A DNA stretch of 64,000 nucleotides from Apostichopus japonicus (lineage: Eukaryota; Echinodermata; Holothuroidea; Aspidochirotida; Stichopodidae), in assembly GCF_037975245.1 (NCBI RefSeq), contig NC_092576.1, positions 29,242,611-29,306,610 on the forward strand, read 5' to 3'. A program made the position numbers and the translations under genes. Below are positions 60,866 to 64,000 of this stretch, in pieces. The stretch's first letter is position 1; each line of letters opens with the position of its first letter. Below the pieces are notes generated by a model. It worked only from the letters and a program-made list of their open reading frames with translations, made no database searches and was not told where the DNA came from.

Positions 60866-63784
60866 TCATTGTACAAACATTTCTGAAATTGTCCTGAATT
60901 TGAGCGAATTACCGAGAGATATACCTTCTTCCGCGATCGTGTTCCTTTTCATGCCGTCCTCACTTTGTAACACCTGCCGTAATAATTTACAAACCTCTTC
61001 CGCAATTCGAAGTTCGCTGCAACCTTGGCATTCCAAAATACTTAGACGACCATTCGTTCTTATTGTTGGGAGACTTGGATATCGTTCACTAGACGTTACA
61101 ACTACAATAACATTAGTGTTTTTGCAGAGTTCCACTATATTTGGTAAAAACATCTGCCGATTATCATTTTCAATGAATGCAATCAGCACAGTCGCATATT
61201 TGCAGACAAATTGTCTTTGGGTGGCTGAAGAGTCCCGATTACAGCATCCTCGTAGGTTCATTACACACATTGCTTTGTTCAGTGTAGTGTCCGATTGGTA
61301 TGTGTCTTCTACTGGCAGATACCATGCGGCCTCTAGCATCCCTCTCGAGTAGACTGATAAAAAATTGTCTTCGTTAGGGATAAGGAAAAAGTCATGTCCC
61401 ACGCAACTTTGGACCTTACCGAACATCGTATTAATCACACTCGACTTTGAAAGTTTACTTTCACCAAACTTAACAGCTGCAACTGTTGGAAACGGATAAT
61501 GAGTGGCACTACCTTCTTTCAGCCTCCCCCTTTCAAACCAAGTGAAGTTCAAATGGTAAAGTTCCATAAAAGTCATCATGATTGTTTCACTGCTGTCTCC
61601 CGGATATGGCAAGAGTATCGGAACAGCAAACTGACATGCAGCCATTTTAAGGATCAACATCAACCTTACGTTGAAATCGGACGAAAGAAATATGGCGTAC
61701 AGTGCGTCGCGACAACTGATGCCGCTGTTTGTATTTGTATAACTAGTAAGATCGGTGAACCAATTCACTGCACTTTGGCTTTCGTATTTTTTAAAGAAAG
61801 TCCTGAACACAGAGAAAGCTCGGAGGTCATTGGATAATATCCGAGCGAAGAAAATTGTTACAAGGTTATCGATATTTAAATCTCTCGTTGCATATGTTGA
61901 GTTCGTAGCATTCGATACGTCCTCTAGACATAACAGACCATATGTTAACATTCGATCGAGACCAATCTTCCTCCTTATCTCAGTCAGTATGTTTCGATTA
62001 AACCGATCCATACAGTAAAGTTGTGAACCTGAAAAGTAAAAACAAGCACATCCAAATACAGCAGAATACAAATAGTTCAAGAGAATATTACGGTATATAT
62101 TTAGTCATTTGCAACTACTATGGTAACGCATCTCAACTTTGTTAATCATTTGCATAATAGTCACTTTGGGTTTGGTGTAGGAGCTTCCACTTATATGAAG
62201 AACGCATGGCTTATTTACTTTAATAAACGAGACTATTATAACTTCATTTACTTCAAAAGTCAGTGGATTCGAATAAACATTTAGAGAAATGACTACATTG
62301 TTCGCCAATTGTACAGAAGAAATAATGAGTGATAAAGCAATGAACTAAAAGAGTACCGGAATAGTGTTAATATCCAATTCGGCACTCTTCTTCGGTAAAA
62401 TTATAGCTGAAGTCAGTCGAGGAAGTATTTCCATACTTGAACTCAAGGCTTTGCATCAACAAATTACTCTATCCAATGAGATTTTCCAGTGTTCATTCTC
62501 GTATTAGAGATTTTACTCATATTCATCCGGATATATGGTCTCGATAAAATGCTGGACCTTCAAGCCTAAAAACGCAAAGACGTTAAATCTAACTTACCCT
62601 GTACAGAGTGCGCTATTTCATGTTGATATTGTTTCACGTACTGTGAAGCAATGTTCAGCCCTGAACTGCTTAGAATAGCCTCCAAGTATGATACGTTGTT
62701 CCGTGAGATTTTATGTACTTTTTCGAGATACTTTACAAATTCTATAATGGGACTCTTTGATTGTATAATATTTAGTTTAGGATCACTAGGCGTGGCTTCA
62801 TTTGCTATCATGATTTCCACTGTTTCTTTGGAAATACACCGGCTGAGATTGTAAAGTAAAAAGCTGTACGGACTTATTTCAACGTCTATGTGTAATCCAA
62901 TTGGAGACATCAGAAATTTTCCTGAAACATAAATTGGATTGTTTTAATTGTAAAAGAAGGTAAAAAGTTATCTTTAAAACATCTTTATGAGATAAAACAT
63001 AAATTATATATTATTTAATTATGTATACCTGGCTGTAACAAATATGCGTTAAGTTTTGGCCAGGCTTCCAGTTCCTCTTATGCTAGTCAGAAGCTTACAG
63101 TTGAATGCACGTCAATGATAATCTTTCAAAATGACAATTGTCTTTTTTCAACTTTACAAACATAGACAAATAAACTATTCATAACTATGACTTCTCACTT
63201 ACAAACTATAAAAAAAAGGCCAGGTTTCAGGGGGAAAACTCTGAATGAAACACAAAGGTAACTCGCACCGAGAGTGAAACACCTAGGGAAACACGCGTAA
63301 TTCTATTCCCAGTATATTTTAAACATAGCCCTTTATTTCTTCATGTTGACATTCGTTCACCTAATAATCTTCTTCTTTGTTGATGGTTGCTTTTTTTTGG
63401 TCGTTAATATGTACACCGGCAACTAAAAGTTAAACGAAAAGCATGGATGCATTATGAATCCAAACTTACCTTCGTGTAATTTACTCTTTTGTATTTCTGT
63501 TTCGTATTGATTTAGGTAGACCAACGCAACTAATAAATCCTTGAATAAAGTTTTCAAGAGCGATACGTCTCGTCTGGTGATTCGTCTGCGTGTCTCTAAA
63601 TGTTTGATAAACTCAATGGTTGGGTTTCGTGAATGCATTACATGATCCATTTTACTCTGTGTAATCCATAACTCTATATGCTGTCTCGTCATGATTTCAT
63701 GTATGACTTGCTTTGGGACGCACCGACTCAAGTTATACAGTAGAAATGTAAACGGTTGTATTTCTGGTAATTCGTTGATGGTAT
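60866..63784 (-). CDS. Two death-effector-like domains plus VLIG/URGCP-like GTPase region (3' exons, 5' end beyond window)
   Basis: Exons in transcription order: 63784-63470, 62921-62598, 62028-60866 (TGA). All junctions are phase 1. Exons 1 and 2 encode related death-effector-like folds ('PFTFLLYNLSRCVPKQVI' and 'PYSFLLYNLSRCISKETV'; 'FIKHLETRRRITRRDVSLL' and 'FVKYLEKVHKISRNNVSYL'). Exon 3 matches the URGCP/VLIG family: 'LMLILKMAACQFAVPILLP', 'FPTVAAVKFGESKLSKSSV', 'HDFFL', 'AAWYLPVE', 'MNLRG', then 'VLIAFIENDN' and 'NVIVVVTSSERYP' as later strands of the G-like fold. The P-loop-like site reads GESKLSKS, lacking the GKS glycine. The protein stops soon after this domain, much shorter than vertebrate VLIGs. 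Probably cytosolic, linking a death-fold adaptor to a GTPase-like module. The 5' exons lie right of the window. Confidence 0.8.
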
Positions 63785-63887
63785 CTGTAACAGAAAAGGT
63801 ACATATTCTAGCTTTAAGCAGCAAGTAGTCTTCACGGATAACATATCTTTTAAAGTATTACACGGGGAGGGAATGTGTTTTTACTAA

Positions 63888-63953
63888 GCGGGTCACGCAA
63901 ACATATAGATTACAAAGGGAACTCATTAAATATTGTGCTTTTTACGTGACCCG
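63888..63953. promoter_or_regulatory. Inverted repeat with GGGTCA/TGACCC half-sites
   Basis: 'gcgggtcacg' and its exact complement 'cgtgacccgc' lie about 45 bp apart, just upstream (minus-strand sense) of the first visible DED exon. GGGTCA is the classic nuclear-receptor half-site, but the spacing is too long for one dimer. It is probably intronic. Function unproven. Confidence 0.25.
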
Positions 63954-64000
63954 CCATGCGGGATACAAAACGTCACGGCCAAACGGCACTACCGAACCAT

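Noticed and set aside
61499-61837. 112-codon plus-strand frame
   Set aside because: Shadow of the VLIG-like exon on the minus strand.
62081-62566. Additional coding exon between DED2 and the VLIG-like exon
   Set aside because: The flanking exons join perfectly in phase 1, and the frame at 62105-62308 has no domain or splice sites.

Overview
This is a eukaryotic, AT-rich, intron-rich animal window. I think it is a marine invertebrate deuterostome, most likely an echinoderm such as a sea cucumber. That guess rests on the mix of immunoglobulin receptors, receptor-type kinases, a VLIG/URGCP-like protein, a Penelope element, Ty3/gypsy elements and CR1/L2-like retroposons. The species is inference. 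All gene models were spliced by eye from GT/AG signals, exon phase and protein similarity; no RNA evidence was available.

Layout. (1) 1-983: a decayed CR1/L2-type LINE tail. (2) 1789-7050, plus strand: transmembrane and pseudokinase exons of a receptor-kinase-like gene (R1), with a stop codon and a lost donor in the alpha-C exon. (3) 7.1-22.4 kb: mostly gene-poor. It holds a 731-bp solo LTR with a 5-bp target duplication, a 115-bp minisatellite, decayed copies of receptor exons, a minus-strand gypsy end, a second LINE, a Penelope-like element with a GIY-YIG domain, and a dispersed repeat ending in a 16-bp palindrome. (4) 22.45-32.2 kb and 33.48-42.6 kb: two tandem copies of one gene. Copy A (R2) gives a continuous 936-aa model: signal peptide, three Ig-like domains, transmembrane segment, homologous mini-exons, then a 483-codon tail that looks like a P-loop NTPase that has lost Walker A and the DxxG motif. 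Copy B has lost its start codon and carries a nonsense codon and a frameshift in the ectodomain, yet its tail exon is still open. A gypsy 3' fragment (RNase H, polypurine tract, LTR) lies exactly between the copies. (5) 45.9-59.3 kb, plus strand: a complete 590-aa model (R3) with signal peptide, two Ig domains, transmembrane segment and a pseudokinase whose glycine loop, VAIK, HRD and DFG motifs are all altered. (6) 60.9-63.8 kb, minus strand, convergent with R3: the C-terminal part of a gene with two death-effector-like domains followed by a VLIG/URGCP-like region.

The window reads as a fast-evolving cluster of innate-immune-type genes. Membrane receptors with enzymatically dead intracellular domains lie beside a death-fold/VLIG-like cytosolic protein. 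Nearly all extracellular and linker exons are phase 1-1, which makes shuffling, skipping and duplication easy. Several stretches between genes are recognisable relics of the same receptor exons. That the genes act in one pathway is inference from proximity and domain type only.
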